From positions 169,031 through 233,030 of the forward strand of contig VCJN01003269.1 of the NCBI GenBank assembly GCA_006384855.1: 64,000 bases of DNA, read 5' to 3'. Origin of the DNA: Tetraselmis striata. Taxonomy: Eukaryota; Chlorophyta; Chlorodendrophyceae; Chlorodendrales; Chlorodendraceae. A program made the translations under genes and the position numbers. The notes under the pieces are model-generated. The model did no database searches. It worked only from the letters and a program-made list of their open reading frames with translations, and was not told where the DNA came from. Positions 30,853 to 42,729 of this stretch are shown piece after piece. How positions within the stretch are numbered: the first letter of the stretch is position 1; each line of letters starts with the position of its first letter.

Positions 30853-32805
30853 ATGGCGCGGAAGGCACTTGCTGTCGGCGCCGCTCGTCGGCTCAGCGTG
30901 TGGCTGCCGAACCTGTTCGTCACCTCGCGGAGCAGCGACGGCGTGTGGGGGACAGGCCGCGCCGGTGAGCCCCGACCTCGCGACCTCACCTCGGCGCCTT
31001 CGTCGTCCCCACAGGCGTCCCCTTGCTGATTGTCCCTTGTCGTGCTGGCAGGGCTACTCGAGGCGGCGCAGCACCTCAACGGCGGCTTCTCCGGGCTCGA
31101 GTGTTGAGGTGCTCCGGCGATTCCACCCCAACCCCGACTCGGAATACCCCAACTCCACTCAGCGCTTCGCCGATCCCCCGACACGTCCAACCCTGCCCAC
31201 AGGGAGTAATCCAGCCTAGTTAAGTGCCCAGCACTCCCGCAGTGTTGTTACAGCCGTGCCTGTGTCCCGACACAGAACCTGGAGTGGCTCGGCCCGCGGC
31301 GTGCGGCCAAGTGGGAGGCGGTCGAAGCGTGCCGGCAGCAGGCGCTCCGGGGCGGGGGCGACGCGGCGATCGCGAAGCAACACGCCAAGCACAAGCTGAC
31401 TGCGCGGGAGCGAATCGCCGTACTCCTGGACAGCGGCTCCTTCCAGGAGCATGGGGCCTTCGTGCACCACCGCTGCAACGACTTCGGGATGCAGGAGAAG
31501 CAGTTCCCAGGTGGCTCCGCATATGTAGCCGCTACATTTGACACCCCCACGGCGGCTCATCACATTATTTGGATCCGCAAGCGTGAGCACGGATACCTCC
31601 ATATCCTGATGATGTAATGCGATGCCTGGGCCGGGCTTCCCTGTGCGCAGGTGATGGCGTGGTGACTGGAAGCGGCACCATCCACGGGAAGCCCGTCTAC
31701 GTGTACAGCCAAGACTTTACCGTGTTTGGCGGGTCGCTCTCCGAGTCCCACGCCACCAAGATATGCCGGCTGATGGATCGAGCGGTGCAGGTCTGCCTTC
31801 CCCCCTTCCCCCCTTCTCTTCCCTACTCCGTTGAGTGAGGGAATATGTTAGTCGTACCCGATACAAGTTCGTCAGTACCATTGTTAAAGCATGACCCGAG
31901 TCATCACCGCTCCCACCTGACCTTCCATCCATTCCAAGAAACCCCCATGTCCCTTTGCCTTGCCAGGCGGGAGTGCCAGTGATTGGCCTCAATGACTCAG
32001 GTGCGAGGCCCGTGTGTCGCGGCACCTTGCCCGGAGATCTCTCACAGTGCCACCACCTCCCGGTGCCGTTACTCATCCAACCCTCTCCCTTGCCCTATGT
32101 GATGTCCGGCACCAACATCAGGTGGTGCTCGCATCCAAGAAGGCGTGCTATCCCTTGGCGGCTACGCAGACGTCTTTCAGGTGAGCCCCCCCCCCCCCCC
32201 CCCCTCCCCCCGCCCCCCAAATTTGAGACAGCAAGAAACAGCCAGCATTTGGTCCCGCATTGGCCCTCGCGTGTGGGACACAGGCACTGACATAGCCTGG
32301 TGTTGCCGTCTCAGAGGAATGTGGACGCGTCTGGAGTCATTCCCCAGATCAGCATGATCATGGGGCCCTGCGCCGGCGGCGCAGTGTATTCTCCAGCTCT
32401 TACGGACTTCACGTTTATGGTAAGCGGGCGATGCGATGGAAACAGGGCCGCTTGCTTAATCCGAGTGGATGACATGCAGCTGGGCTCGGGTGGCCTCACC
32501 GCACTCTCCTCAGGCTACTCACATTGCGCTTGCTGTGCTCACCAGGTGGAGCAAACCTCCCACATGTTCCTCACGGGGCCAGACGTCCTCAAGCAAATCA
32601 CCAACGAGGAGGTCACCTTTGAGCAGCTGGGTGGCGCACACACGCACGCCACCAAGTCGGGCGTGGCATCTGGCACCTGGGTACGCCCTCGCCAGGGGGC
32701 GCGCATGTGTTTGAGCCTCCTCACCCTTCCCTCCCTACTTCCTAAACCCTAAACCCTACTTCAATCCTGCTCACATGCCACTATCTGTCTTTCTGCTTCT
32801 CTCTG

Positions 32806-32852
<47 letters not shown>

Positions 32853-33988
32853 GACATTTGAAGAGGACAGCTCTACCAGATTGATATTTTTAAGGGCAGC
32901 ATTCCTTCGGCTATATGCGCACCCCGTCTCTGGTGTCACAATGCCAACTTCAATGTGTCACCCGACGTGCTGCTGTAGCGCTTGCAATTGCGAGTACTCT
33001 CTCATACATCGCAACACTGCCACATGACAACCACAAAGACTGGTGAAGAGATGCCGTTTTTCCCTCTCCAGCAGTATATACATTTGGTTTCGGAGCATCT
33101 CCCTCCCTCCCTCTCTCCCTCCCTCCCTCTCTCTCTGCTCCATTGTGATGCCATCACCGCTGGAGAGTGCAACATGTATATATACTGGGCACTGTCGCCT
33201 TTCTATGGGATTGATCCGCGGTCCTATCCCCCATTGTCATCTTTGCCGCCTGCAGGCCAATGAGCTGGATGCGCTGGCCGGCCTGCGCAGCCTCCTCAGC
33301 TACTTGCCATCCTCCAACCGGGTCAAGGCGCCGCGCGTCCCTTGCTTCGACCCAGCCAACAGGCCGGCGCTTGAGCTGGACTCGATTGTGCCGAGCGCGG
33401 AGTTCGAGCCGTACGACATGATGGACGTGCTGCAGGCGGTGATGGACAATCGAGAGTTCTTTGAGCTGCATAAAGGTGTGGGGCCTCGGAGCCGGGTCGA
33501 TGGCGCCACAATGCATATCACACTGTGTTAACGGCTTATTTGACGCATTGCCCACTGCCCATCCTGCCAGACTACGCGAAGAATATCATCACTGGCTTTG
33601 CGCGCCTAGATGGGCAGACGGTAGGCGTCGTGGCCAACCAGCCGCTGGTGGCTGCGGGCTGCCTTGATGTCGAGTCGTCAGTCAAGGCATGTGGACGACC
33701 CAGGCTACGCCCTTGCATTTTCTGTCTCCGTCCACGCAATCCCCACAAAGCTGCATGCTCCATCTGGCTTCAAAACCATGTTGGCTCCGAAACGGCTCCG
33801 AAACCACAGCTGCATGCTTCAAAACCACAATATCCTCCAGCTGACGCCCGCTTTGCCCAGCTAATGTGCTCTTGCCATGTGCGCCGGCCGGCCTGCAGGG
33901 CGCCCGCTTTGTTCGCTTCTGCGACTCGTTCAACATCCCGCTCGTGACCTTCGTGGACGTGCCGGGGTTCCTCCCCGGCACCGCGCAA

Positions 33989-34029
<41 letters not shown>

Positions 34030-35275
34030 TGCCTACGCGGAGGCCACCGTGCCCAAGCTCACCGTCGTCACACGCAAGGCCTATGGTGGCGCGTACGATG
34101 TCATGTCGTCCAAGGTGGGCCGCCTGCTGCCAAATCCTCTCATCGGCGACGTCCTGGGGACGGAGAAATATTTGGATGTCCAGTCCTTTCTTGACAAAAC
34201 GTGTTGTGCGCATAACGATTACGCTACGAGAGTCGATTCGCGTACTTTAAGTTGTATCTTCTTTCGCAAACATGAATCGAGTAACAAGTTGTTCCTCTGG
34301 TCTGTGGACGAGAATTAAAGCCAATTGCAATACGGATCATGGTCGGTACAACATACCAATTCTCGTAGGTCAATCGGCAGCACTTTGCGCTCTGCCTGAG
34401 CTTGGCATCGATAAAGATGGCTTCGAGCTGCTTGCGTTTGCCGACCTCCACATGTCCCCTACGCCTGCTCGCGCAGCACCTGCGCTCCGACGTCAACCTC
34501 GCGTGGCCCTCCGCGGAGGTGGCGGTCATGGGCGCCAAGGGCGCCGTGGGCATCATCTTCCGCGGCAAGGATCCGGAGCGCGTGGCGAAGGAGGTGGAGG
34601 ACTACGAGGCCAAGTTCTACACGCCGGTGCGCCTCCGGCCACTCCCAGTGCTCTGTGTGGTCATCGCAGATGCGGGCGCGCTGCTCATGCGCCACCCCTC
34701 ACCCAAAGTCCACCAAAACCCACACCACTGCTAGTCGGGCACCCTTGACCATAAACGCAAACCCTGAACCACTCATTCCTGTGCCCCGCTCATCGGTCAC
34801 TCCCAAACCCCACACGCAAAGCCCTAAACTCATCAATCCTGAAGATTCTCGCTCCCACCCGCCGCTGTGATGCCCCTTGTGTCGCAGATCGCGGCGGCTC
34901 GCTATGGCTTTGTGGATGATATCTTGCGGCCGAGGGCGACGCGCGCGCGCCTCATTCAGGAGCTCAGCATGCTGCAGGATAAGGTACCGCGCGGCGGCCC
35001 CGGACTCGTGCTCTTTTCAGAAATTTGTCGGATTCAAACCTGTTGCATCCTTGGATCCCTTCACTGCGGCGCCATGCGGGTCCTTTGATGGGCGGAGCCT
35101 TCCGAGTCAGAGGAGCGCAATGCGTGCGCAAAGCCAGTGCGCCATATGTATCGCTACGTGGTGGGGGCGGCATTCTCTAAGCGCCCCACCCCACCCCACC
35201 CCCTGGGTGACCCCCTTTCTGCCGCAGGTCCCGAGCCCGCTGCCGCCAAAGAAGCACTCCAACATGCCTCTCTGA
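30853..35275 (+). CDS. PCCB: Propionyl-CoA carboxylase beta subunit, mitochondrial
   Basis: Fourteen exons in phase give about 566 residues: 30853-30942, 31052-31108, 31276-31510, 31651-31790, 31967-32000, 32122-32180, 32315-32419, 32546-32680, 33256-33475, 33571-33686, 33899-34114, 34477-34626, 34888-34983, 35228-35275. The N-terminus is Arg/Ser/Ala-rich ([16 protein letters not shown], then [10 protein letters not shown]), typical of a mitochondrial presequence. Carboxyltransferase landmarks follow: [84 protein letters not shown] and [10 protein letters not shown]. The C-terminus KKHSNMPL matches the family ending. The enzyme adds carboxyl from biotin to propionyl-CoA with the alpha subunit, in the matrix. 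Methylcrotonyl-CoA carboxylase beta is the nearest alternative, but the C-terminus and spacing fit PCCB. The exon 1/2 junction is the least certain. The intron after 33686 starts with GC. Confidence 0.95.
32807..32850 (+). repeat. (TG)n microsatellite
   Basis: About twenty TG units within the PCCB intron 32681-33255. The same intron also carries a CTCCCTCC-rich tract at 33101-33135. Confidence 0.95.
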
Positions 35276-35326
35276 CCCCGGACAGCAAGCAAAAGTGAAA
35301 GCGAAAGTGAAACATGCATATTTTTT

Positions 35327-35331
35327 TGTAA
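35327..35331 (+). terminator. TGTAA poly(A) signal of PCCB
   Basis: TGTAA follows a T run 52 bases after the PCCB stop. Position and motif fit the chlorophyte poly(A) signal. Confidence 0.55.
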
Positions 35332-36380
35332 GGAGAATCGCTCCGTGGCTAGCGCGCCCTCCGCCTCGCCCACTCATGCAGCCACCTTCTACGGCACTCT
35401 CGCCGATGTCCCTGCCATCGGCTTCCCCACAAAAGCACATTGATAGCTGCCACCAGGTGGCCATCTGGCAGGATCATTCCAGCATATGGGCCAGGTGGGA
35501 CCAGGACTCGTGGGTGGAGCGCGTGGCACATGCGCGTCAGGAGCGGGAGGGAGGCGAACTGTACAGAGGCGAGAGGCCAACACCAAACTCAGCCTGGAAT
35601 CCCTAAAGATGCACATCAGTTTTCAGCCGGTGCCCGCGCGTTCTCGCCCTCTGCCTGGGTCTGCACGGATCTGGCAATTCGCCGGGTGCCGAGCAGCTCG
35701 CGCGCAGCACCTGGCAGCCAGCATGCGGCCTAAAAGTCCGCGCGCCTGCCACCAGGGGGGGGGCCAATGCGCGCCTTGGAAACAACGCGGGCGCCAGGCT
35801 CCTGGATGGGAGACATTGCACTGACCCTGGGCCCTGAGCTTAGCTTAGTTTAGCTTTTTCTCGCTCCCCGGGACAGGGCTGGCGACAGTGAAGCCTTTGC
35901 TTCGTCTATACAGCGCCCGTTCAACTAGAATTAGGCGGCAATCCGGTTTCATACGGAAAGCTCTATGTTGGCGACTCTCCGTTGCGGAAATCAAACACAT
36001 TGCCGACGCATTCCGCGAGACTAACTGGGGGCCAGTGACGGGATTTCCCCCAGTTTGGGATCTCCGCCTAACCCCCTGCCATGCAAATACCCGGCGCTGA
36101 CCCACTATCACCGTGGCTGATGGCGCATCGACTGGATCCGAATTCCACTGATGATTTACAGGCCCGCTCAGTGAGTTCCGCATGACACCGCCGACATCAT
36201 TTCGATATTTGCGATTTTGGGCATGTCGCGCCCCCCCTCCTCCTGATGGGGGTGCCAGCACTGCGAGGTGTGGTGGTGCGGCCGTGCGCCTGCGGTCAGC
36301 GGCCTTGCGCCCCAGGGCCCCTACCCCGCCTCCCGTGCGCCAGCCAGCCACTACCCGACCATGCGCGCAGGCGAACGCTG

Positions 36381-36385
36381 TTACA
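36381..36385 (-). terminator. TGTAA poly(A) signal of NDUFS5
   Basis: TGTAA on the minus strand, 39 bases after the NDUFS5 stop and adjoining the (GT)n run of that strand. Fits the chlorophyte poly(A) signal. Confidence 0.5.
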
Positions 36386-36423
36386 CACACACACACACAC
36401 ACACAGTGCGCGGCCCTCGCTCG

Positions 36424-37311
36424 CTAGTGCCCCCCGCCGTCACCGCTGGCAGGCGGCCCCTGCGCGTTGAGCTTCTCCTGGCGCGCGATGGTGGTCTTCC
36501 TGCCCATCTGAGCCGGCAAGCACAGGGGCGGGAACGTGAGTCGCGCACGAGAGCAGCAGGCCCTTCGAGAGCCGGTGGGGGGGGTGGAGGGAGGAGGTTG
36601 GAAAGGCGGCGGCGGGTAGGTGCGGGTTGGTCCTGGTGAGAATGCCCTGGAGGGGAGCAGGTGGGGCGGTGCGGGAGAGAGGGGGGATGAGGGGGACATC
36701 GCAGCGAGACCCGCGCACTTACTTCCTTGCGGTGGTGCAGGCACTCCATGTAGTCCTCGCGCAGCATGCGGCAGGCCGCGGGGTTGTCTGTCTCCTCCAT
36801 GCACTGCCACAGAGAGGACGGGAAGGGAGTCAGGGTCACATCGGACCCCGGCAGCGAGCCCAGAGCTGCAGGACATACGCACACCATCGCCGAGGGGCAA
36901 CTTGGTAGAGGCGAGAGAGGGGAAGGACCGTACCTTGGAGAAGTCCATCCAGAAGGGATAGCACCTGGGAGGGTCAGAGCCAAGCAACGGTCACACGGGC
37001 CCAGTTTCCCTTTGTGCCATCACCCCCTTTCCCCAGCCTTTGCCCCCGTCGCTAGGGCTTGACAGGACAGGCTCACAACCGCCCGTCCTACGGAAACGCC
37101 CCCAGCAGATCCTACAGCATCACCAACATTTGCAAAATCTGGCCACATACGCGACGGCAGGACGGGCCTCCCCAGCTGAGCGGCAAGGCGGGGGGGGGGG
37201 GGGGGGGGGGGGGGGGTTGAAGGGAGGGGAGAGATGCTCTGAGTAACCCTAAACGGCGCAGGGAGACCCGCACCTTCCTGTCTGCCCGTGCAGGCCGAAG
37301 CCGCTCGCCAT
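36424..37311 (-). CDS. NDUFS5: NADH dehydrogenase (complex I) subunit NDUFS5, twin CX9C protein
   Basis: Four exons join in phase into 77 residues: 37274-37311, 36934-36964, 36723-36803, 36424-36507. The start at 37311 gives MASGFGLHGQTGR, matching the short N-terminus of the plant protein. The core reads CYPFWMDFSKC, with exactly nine residues between cysteines, and then CRMLREDYMEC, again nine. These form the coiled-coil-helix-coiled-coil-helix fold imported and oxidised in the intermembrane space. The protein is an accessory subunit on the intermembrane-space face of complex I. The tail after HHRKE (GRKTTIARQEKL) is basic and helical, as in the family. The 27-base G run at 37190-37216 lies in intron 1 (poly-C in sense). 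The donor of intron 3 is a perfect GTAAGT, rare here. Confidence 0.93.
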
Positions 37312-37659
37312 GGCGGCGTTTGTGGCGGGGGCCTCGCGTGACGGGGTAGCTACTACCGCAGCGGACGGACGTACTGTGGCGGCAGCAAAAGTCGCCACTG
37401 GGTGTGTGGGCTGTCGCTACCTGCTAAGGGGCGTGCACTCAACAATAACCCGGCGAAATGTCAGCAGCGGGTAACTATATTGTTCAGTCTCATGGCGCCT
37501 GCAGGTACCTGATAGCGACCAAGTATCGTGGAGGGGTCTGACTAACCCATAGATCGGCAACCTCGTAGAATATCAGTACTGCGGAGCGGCGGCATGTAGG
37601 ACCTGACACCCATACCACGCGCCGGTACCCGGACTAGTACCTCGTACCAGTACCGCACA
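37312..37659. other. Upstream region of NDUFS5
   Basis: Promoter side of NDUFS5, running into the tandem array. I see no ORF or element that I can support. Confidence 0.4.
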
Positions 37660-38475
37660 CCACCGCCGGCGCGCATCCCCGAGTCACCCGCGGCACCGTC
37701 CGAGGCAGCTTCACAGCACCTATCTTCGCCCGTCGGTTCGCACTTCACGGTGATGACTCCGCATGCGCGCCGCCCGCCATGGTCCAAGCCGCAACCCTCC
37801 GCCGCCCTTTCCCCAACCACACCCGCTCCCCTCCCCAACCCCGCAGCCACACCACCGCCGGCGCGCATCCCCGAGTCACCCGCGGCACCGTCCGATCGGT
37901 GATGACTCCGCATGCGCGCCGCCCGCCATGGTCCAAGCCGCACCCCTCCGCCCCCCTTTCCCCAACTACACCCGCTCCCCTCCCCATCCCCGCAGCCACA
38001 CCACCGCCGGCGCGCATCCCCGAGTCACCCGCGGCACCGTCCGAGACAGCTTCACAACACCTATCTTCGCCCGTCGGTCCGCACTTCACGGTGATGACTC
38101 CGCATGCGCGCCGCCCACCATGGTCCAAGCCGCACCCCTCCGCCCCCCTTTTCCCAACCACACCCGCTCCCCTCCCCATCCCCGCAGCCACACCACCGCC
38201 AGCGCGCATCCCCGAGTCACCCGCGGCACCGTCCGAGGCAGCTTCACAGCACCTATCTTCGCCCGTCGGTCCGCACTTCACGGTGATGACTCCGCATGCG
38301 CGCCGCCCGCCATGGTCCAAGCCACACCCCTCCGCCCCCCTTTCCCAAACCACACCCGCTTTCCTCCCCAACCCCGCAGCCACACCACCGCCGGCGCGCA
38401 TCCCCGAGTCACCCGCGGCACCGTCCGAGGCAGCTTCACAGCACCTATCTTCGCCCGTCGGTCCGCACTTCACGG
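37660..38475 (+). repeat. 192-bp tandem repeat array
   Basis: The anchor GAGTCACCCGCGGCACCGTC occurs at 37681, 37873, 38022, 38214 and 38406. Spacings are 192, 149, 192 and 192 bases. The short unit lacks 43 bases (the segment carrying GCTTCACAGCACCTATC). Because 192 is divisible by three, long proline- or glycine-rich frames stay open on both strands; I regard these as artefacts. Each unit has CGCATGCG and CCATGG palindromes. Confidence 0.95.
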
Positions 38476-39139
38476 GCTCCGCATGCGCGCCCGCGCGCAG
38501 CGGTGTGGGTCGCACCGCCAACTCCACAAGACTCAAGACATGAAGACGGAGGCGGTGCTCATTCTCGCGTGGGCTTCAGGCAGCTTTATTGAAGTTGCCC
38601 GTAACGTTGTACTACGCGGTAGTCTCTTGTTGATTGCGCTTTTGTAATCCAAACCAGTACCGCTTGCTGTGTTGTTTTTTTAGTACTATTTTTAGTAATT
38701 ACATGACCTAGCAGCAGAAGGCGATATCAGTAGGAAATATTTTTAGTAATAATCCTTAGGTGGATTTGTTACTGCCCTTTTTGTAATTCACACCAGTACC
38801 GCTATCGGGGGTGGGGCCCGCCCCGCCGTAGGATGCGACCCTGCGCCCAGCCACCTCCGCTCCCAGCACAATCAATGTTTTTAACATCAGTGCTTTAACA
38901 TATGCGCACTACAAACAGAACTAAAAGCAACTGTGAAAGGTTGCCAGCAAAAGAGAGACATAAGCATGAAACCAAGGTGAGTCGAGCATGAGGCCAGGGA
39001 GCGAGCCAAGGGAACCACGAAGTTGCTAAACTGCCAAGAACCAAATAAGGGTCAAGGGAAGCACTGAAGCCAAGGAACGACCAGAAAGACTGAAACGGAA
39101 ACATGAAACCACTGGGGACCACCGCCCCGAGCTAGGCCA
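38476..39139. other. Intergenic with dispersed-repeat copy
   Basis: Holds a copy of the dispersed repeat shared with 6539-6600 (at 38904-38941). It also holds CTAGCAGCAGAAGGCGATATC (38708), shared with about 7061, and probably the 3' end of the retroelement remnant at 39140-41726. No gene is seen. Confidence 0.5.
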
Positions 39140-41726
39140 TCAGCCGCGGCGAGTACGCTTGCAGCCAATGACCCGGGTCATAGCAACACATGCCGACGAG
39201 CGACGCGACGCAGGCGCATGAGCACCATCACGTGCCGCGCGCGCCGCCGCGACTCCGCCAAGAACGTTGTCTGCATCTGCCATGTTGATGAGCAAGGAGA
39301 AACAACGGCGCCACGCAGACAAGAGCTGGCCGATTTTCTGGCCAGTGTGTGTGTGGCTACCTTTCGCGACCTCCGCCAAGAAGGCCTCATCGTGCGGGGC
39401 CAGCGAGCCGAACTCGAAGACGGCGAAAGGAACAAAACGAAGCATGCCGGCGGCGTTTCGGACACCCTCGTCATACTTTTGGATTTTGTGGCGCTCTGCA
39501 GCCCGCAATGCAGTCGTTGGATCCGAGCTTGGCGCGCCGAGGATAGGGGCAATGGTGGTATCGACAGCAACCGTGTTCCCGCGGATACCGCCGTACCCAA
39601 AAAGCCCAACATCGGCCGGCCGGCCGTCGATGCTCTTCGGAAGAGAAACAAACACCGACGGGTCCGTGAGGCTTTGGACACCCACGCCCAGGGCGGACTT
39701 CACGTCGTGGCAAACGTCGGAAAGGCCATACATGTGCCGGCCACTCGTGTGCAGCGTAATTAGAGTCGCCCCCAGAGCAACGTGCCACGTGATCAGCGTA
39801 CGCGACCGCCCAAGTTGAAGGAGTGAATACCACGCTAGCATCCTCGTAGCGGGCCAGCATGCCTTGTACCGAGAAGGAGCAAAAAACACAAGGGCAGGGC
39901 TCGCCAAGGGAGAGGACATGAGACGCCAAGGCCAATTAAATAAATGGGCGGCAAGTGGCAACGCGGAACATGGAATCGTAGTACTCAGGGGAACGCTCAC
40001 GGACTTCACCAAGGCGGCCCTCACTTGGAGGATAAGTCACCAGAAACGCTGTCGCAGCGCGTAAGAGGCGGCCACGGAAGCGGTTACTATCAGGGCCGCC
40101 TGTAGGCATACGCATGGACTTTCCGCATGGAGTGCAAGGGGAAGTCCATCCGAGTAATGCGGGATAGCTTGGAGGTCGGCCGCCGAGCGCATCGCAGACT
40201 CCGGCTAAGCCCTAGCGGCCGAACAGCCGGCACGGGCATAGTGAGAGCGCTCGGAGGGGAGCAACTTTAGGGCAGAGGCCAACGGCCCCGCTAGATCCTC
40301 GAGCACCGCATTTCCGCACTAGTCAACGACACGGGTATGAGCAGCGCGAGGCTCGACAACCCACATCGGCGCCGACACGTTGGCGCCGGCATCGGGCTCC
40401 AACGCTGGGGTGGCCAAAGCCTGGTGAGTCGAGGACGCCCCAACAAAGTAGAGGCTATGAGGGCTGGATACGCCTGACGGCTCGGAAAGGAGCGCGCCGG
40501 CGTCGCTCAGGGTGGCGTGTTGAGCACGGGGGAAAGTCACAGCTTGGCCAACCACAAGGGCGGCAGCGCCGATGTGGGAGGCATCTGCGATAACCACATT
40601 GTCGCCGATGCCGAGGCCCCCAAACTGGACCGGGAGGAACAGCCGCGTGCGCATGGAGGGCGTATCCAAGAGGTCGGGGCTACACCCCAAATGCCGGCGA
40701 GCGTTGAAAACGCGGCGGCATCTGCATCTTCAAGGAAGGACGTAATAATGTCGCCATACCCCACAGAGCGACCCAAGCCCCGAGGCGTGGAGCGGAGGTG
40801 ATGGCCGAAACGACGGCCGCAAACTTGCAGCAAACGAGTAGCAGTGTGGGAGTGAAAGTGGTCGGCCAAACCGATAAGCCGGGAGCCAAATCGGTGAAAA
40901 TTTTCGACCGTTTTGTTTCAGGCCCCGGGCGAAAGTGGCCGAGCCCACAGGGGCACCAAGCACCTTGATCCCGGACGAGGAGGCTGCAACACCATACAAC
41001 AAATGCCCAAAAGGAAGGGCGCCGAACGGGGACGAAGAGCCAAGCTGACAATACGCTTGTTGTTTGCGAATTGTGACGCTTAACCCAACGGCGGCAAAAG
41101 CGGACGGGGCCACCCACGTAGCAAGCGCAAGTCCGTCAGCAGTGCCGACCAGGTTGGCGTCCTCTGAGAAGGCTGCCAACACTGAGTGACTAGGGGCAGC
41201 CGCGGCGATGCGAGCATACACTCGGGCGGCGACGGCGGCGCACATGATGGGGCCGAGGACGCAACCCTGGCGGACACCTCGACGGCTTGGAATCCGGATA
41301 GAGGGGCCGGGTTGGGAGCCGTCGAAAACGTACAGATTGGACTCTTGACATAAAGCATGATCGCCGAACGCAACAAAGGCTGCCAAACAGGGTCCTCGAG
41401 CAGTGTGCGGAACATTTCGGAACGGTAGAAAGAATTGAACGCGTTCTCGGCGTCAAGCTGCACCAAGACGAGGGATGGATCCGAGTCTAGGAGAAATCAC
41501 ACAAGGGATTGAACTAATTCTACGCCACCCTTAACGCCAAAACCGAACTGGCCGCGGGCGGCAAGCCATTGGGCGATGGGCTCGCCATGAGCGCACAAGA
41601 GGACGCGCATAGCGTACCGGACGAGCACGCTCCCGATGACAATGGCCGAACGAACCCCTTCATGTCTCCAACACTAAGTTCCAACGCATTGCGCTCCGCC
41701 GACGTGAGCTTATCTAGGGGTACCAA
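39140..41726 (-). pseudogene. Decayed non-LTR-type retroelement (reverse transcriptase, endonuclease-like C-terminus)
   Basis: Several minus-strand frames must be combined, so the gene is broken by frameshifts. From 5' to 3': KLTSAERNALELS near 41690; VQLDAENAFNSFYR (RT motif A region) near 41460; GVRQGCVLGP (motif B) near 41260; and AFSEDANLVG where a YxDD-type motif C is expected, with one catalytic Asp changed to Glu. The last 295-residue frame (39140-40024) holds RPADVGLFGYGG, VAVDTTIAP and KIQKYDEGV, a spacing like a PD-(D/E)xK restriction-like nuclease. The element is not functional as it stands. The clade is uncertain. Confidence 0.7.
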
Positions 41727-42729
41727 GGAATAATCACAATCCCAGCAAAATCATGCTAACGAATGGGCTGATCGCGCGGAACGGCAGTCCAAATAAGTGT
41801 GGTGTGCGCGACACTAGCCCCAATGATGGCGCTTTGGACACTAAGTTCAACTGCCGCATCGCGTGATTTTCTGTGCGAGCATAGGTACCACTTTTCCGGC
41901 CGAATTTTGGGAGGTTGCGTATAGTTTTGCCCCTCGGGCGCAGCCCGCCGCCAGGCGGCCACCGCAGCCGCAGCAGCAGCGCGGGGCGGATCCCGCCAGC
42001 GAAATACCGCGGGGAGCGGGCACGATTAATACAACAACACTATCCCGACGGAAAAAGGACTATATGATTATCGAAAAAATATAATACGGATTATATTCAA
42101 TATCTCGAACATTTGTGAAGTAAAAATGTGAATCTGATTTCGAGAAAGAATTTGGTAGCGGAGGGGGTCCTCCCCCCCCCCCCCCCCCCCCCCCCGAGGA
42201 GATAGGATTGACACCAATGAAATCCTTCCGCAGCGGCGGGGTATCCTTATATGCCGGTACTCGAGACGACTACCCTACAAGGATTACATGGTACCATGTA
42301 CCGGTAGTACGACGAGCGCGCAACAAGCATCAGTTTTTTTTTCATCGTTCAATCAGTGCTTATGAGGTTAGTCAGACATGCCGAGTGGCTCTGGCAATTC
42401 GCGCCGCCACTCGTAAAACCCTTCTGCCGGCTGCCGCTGCAACTTAGCACGACGCGTTTAACTCTCTAGGAGTTTCCAAAGTTTGTAGAGTGGCGGCGGC
42501 TGGGGTCTGCCGCGAGCTGACCGTCGACAGCTCCCGAGCTACTCCCTAGTCTTGAACCTTCAAGCACTACTTAGGTGCTGCTGGAGGTGCCACTGCGCCC
42601 ATCCATTTTGCTATAGCGCTTCTCGCACAACATCAATCGCACAGCGCACTGCGCTATGAGGGAGCGTCTATCGATTTGACCTACCGCCCTTGACAGTACG
42701 CTACTCGCGCAGCATTCGCTCGGTTCAGT
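41727..42729. other. Region between two retroelement remnants
   Basis: Contains a C run at about 42172-42195 and AT-rich sequence near 42030-42110. The minus-strand fragment 41756-41962 may be the 5' end of the preceding element. No gene is supported. Confidence 0.35.

Larger units (their letters stand above)
35276..36423. other. Convergent intergenic region
   Basis: Lies between the 3' ends of PCCB (plus) and NDUFS5 (minus). Open stretches on both strands (35888-36100 plus, 35845-36402 minus) match nothing I recognise and cannot be given exon borders. An (AC)n run at 36384-36404 lies by the NDUFS5 end. Confidence 0.4.

Noticed and set aside
32741..32758. CCCTAAACCCTAAACCC-like telomere motif
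   Set aside because: Only two units, inside a PCCB intron; similar single units occur in other introns (10610, 14931). Not a telomere.
35845..36402. 185-codon minus-strand frame between PCCB and NDUFS5
   Set aside because: No domain, no splice context, and crossed by a low-complexity end. A plus-strand frame is equally open here.
37745..38647. Proline- and glycine-rich frames of 254-294 codons on both strands
   Set aside because: Generated by the 192-bp array; 192 is a multiple of three, so absence of stops is copied from one unit.
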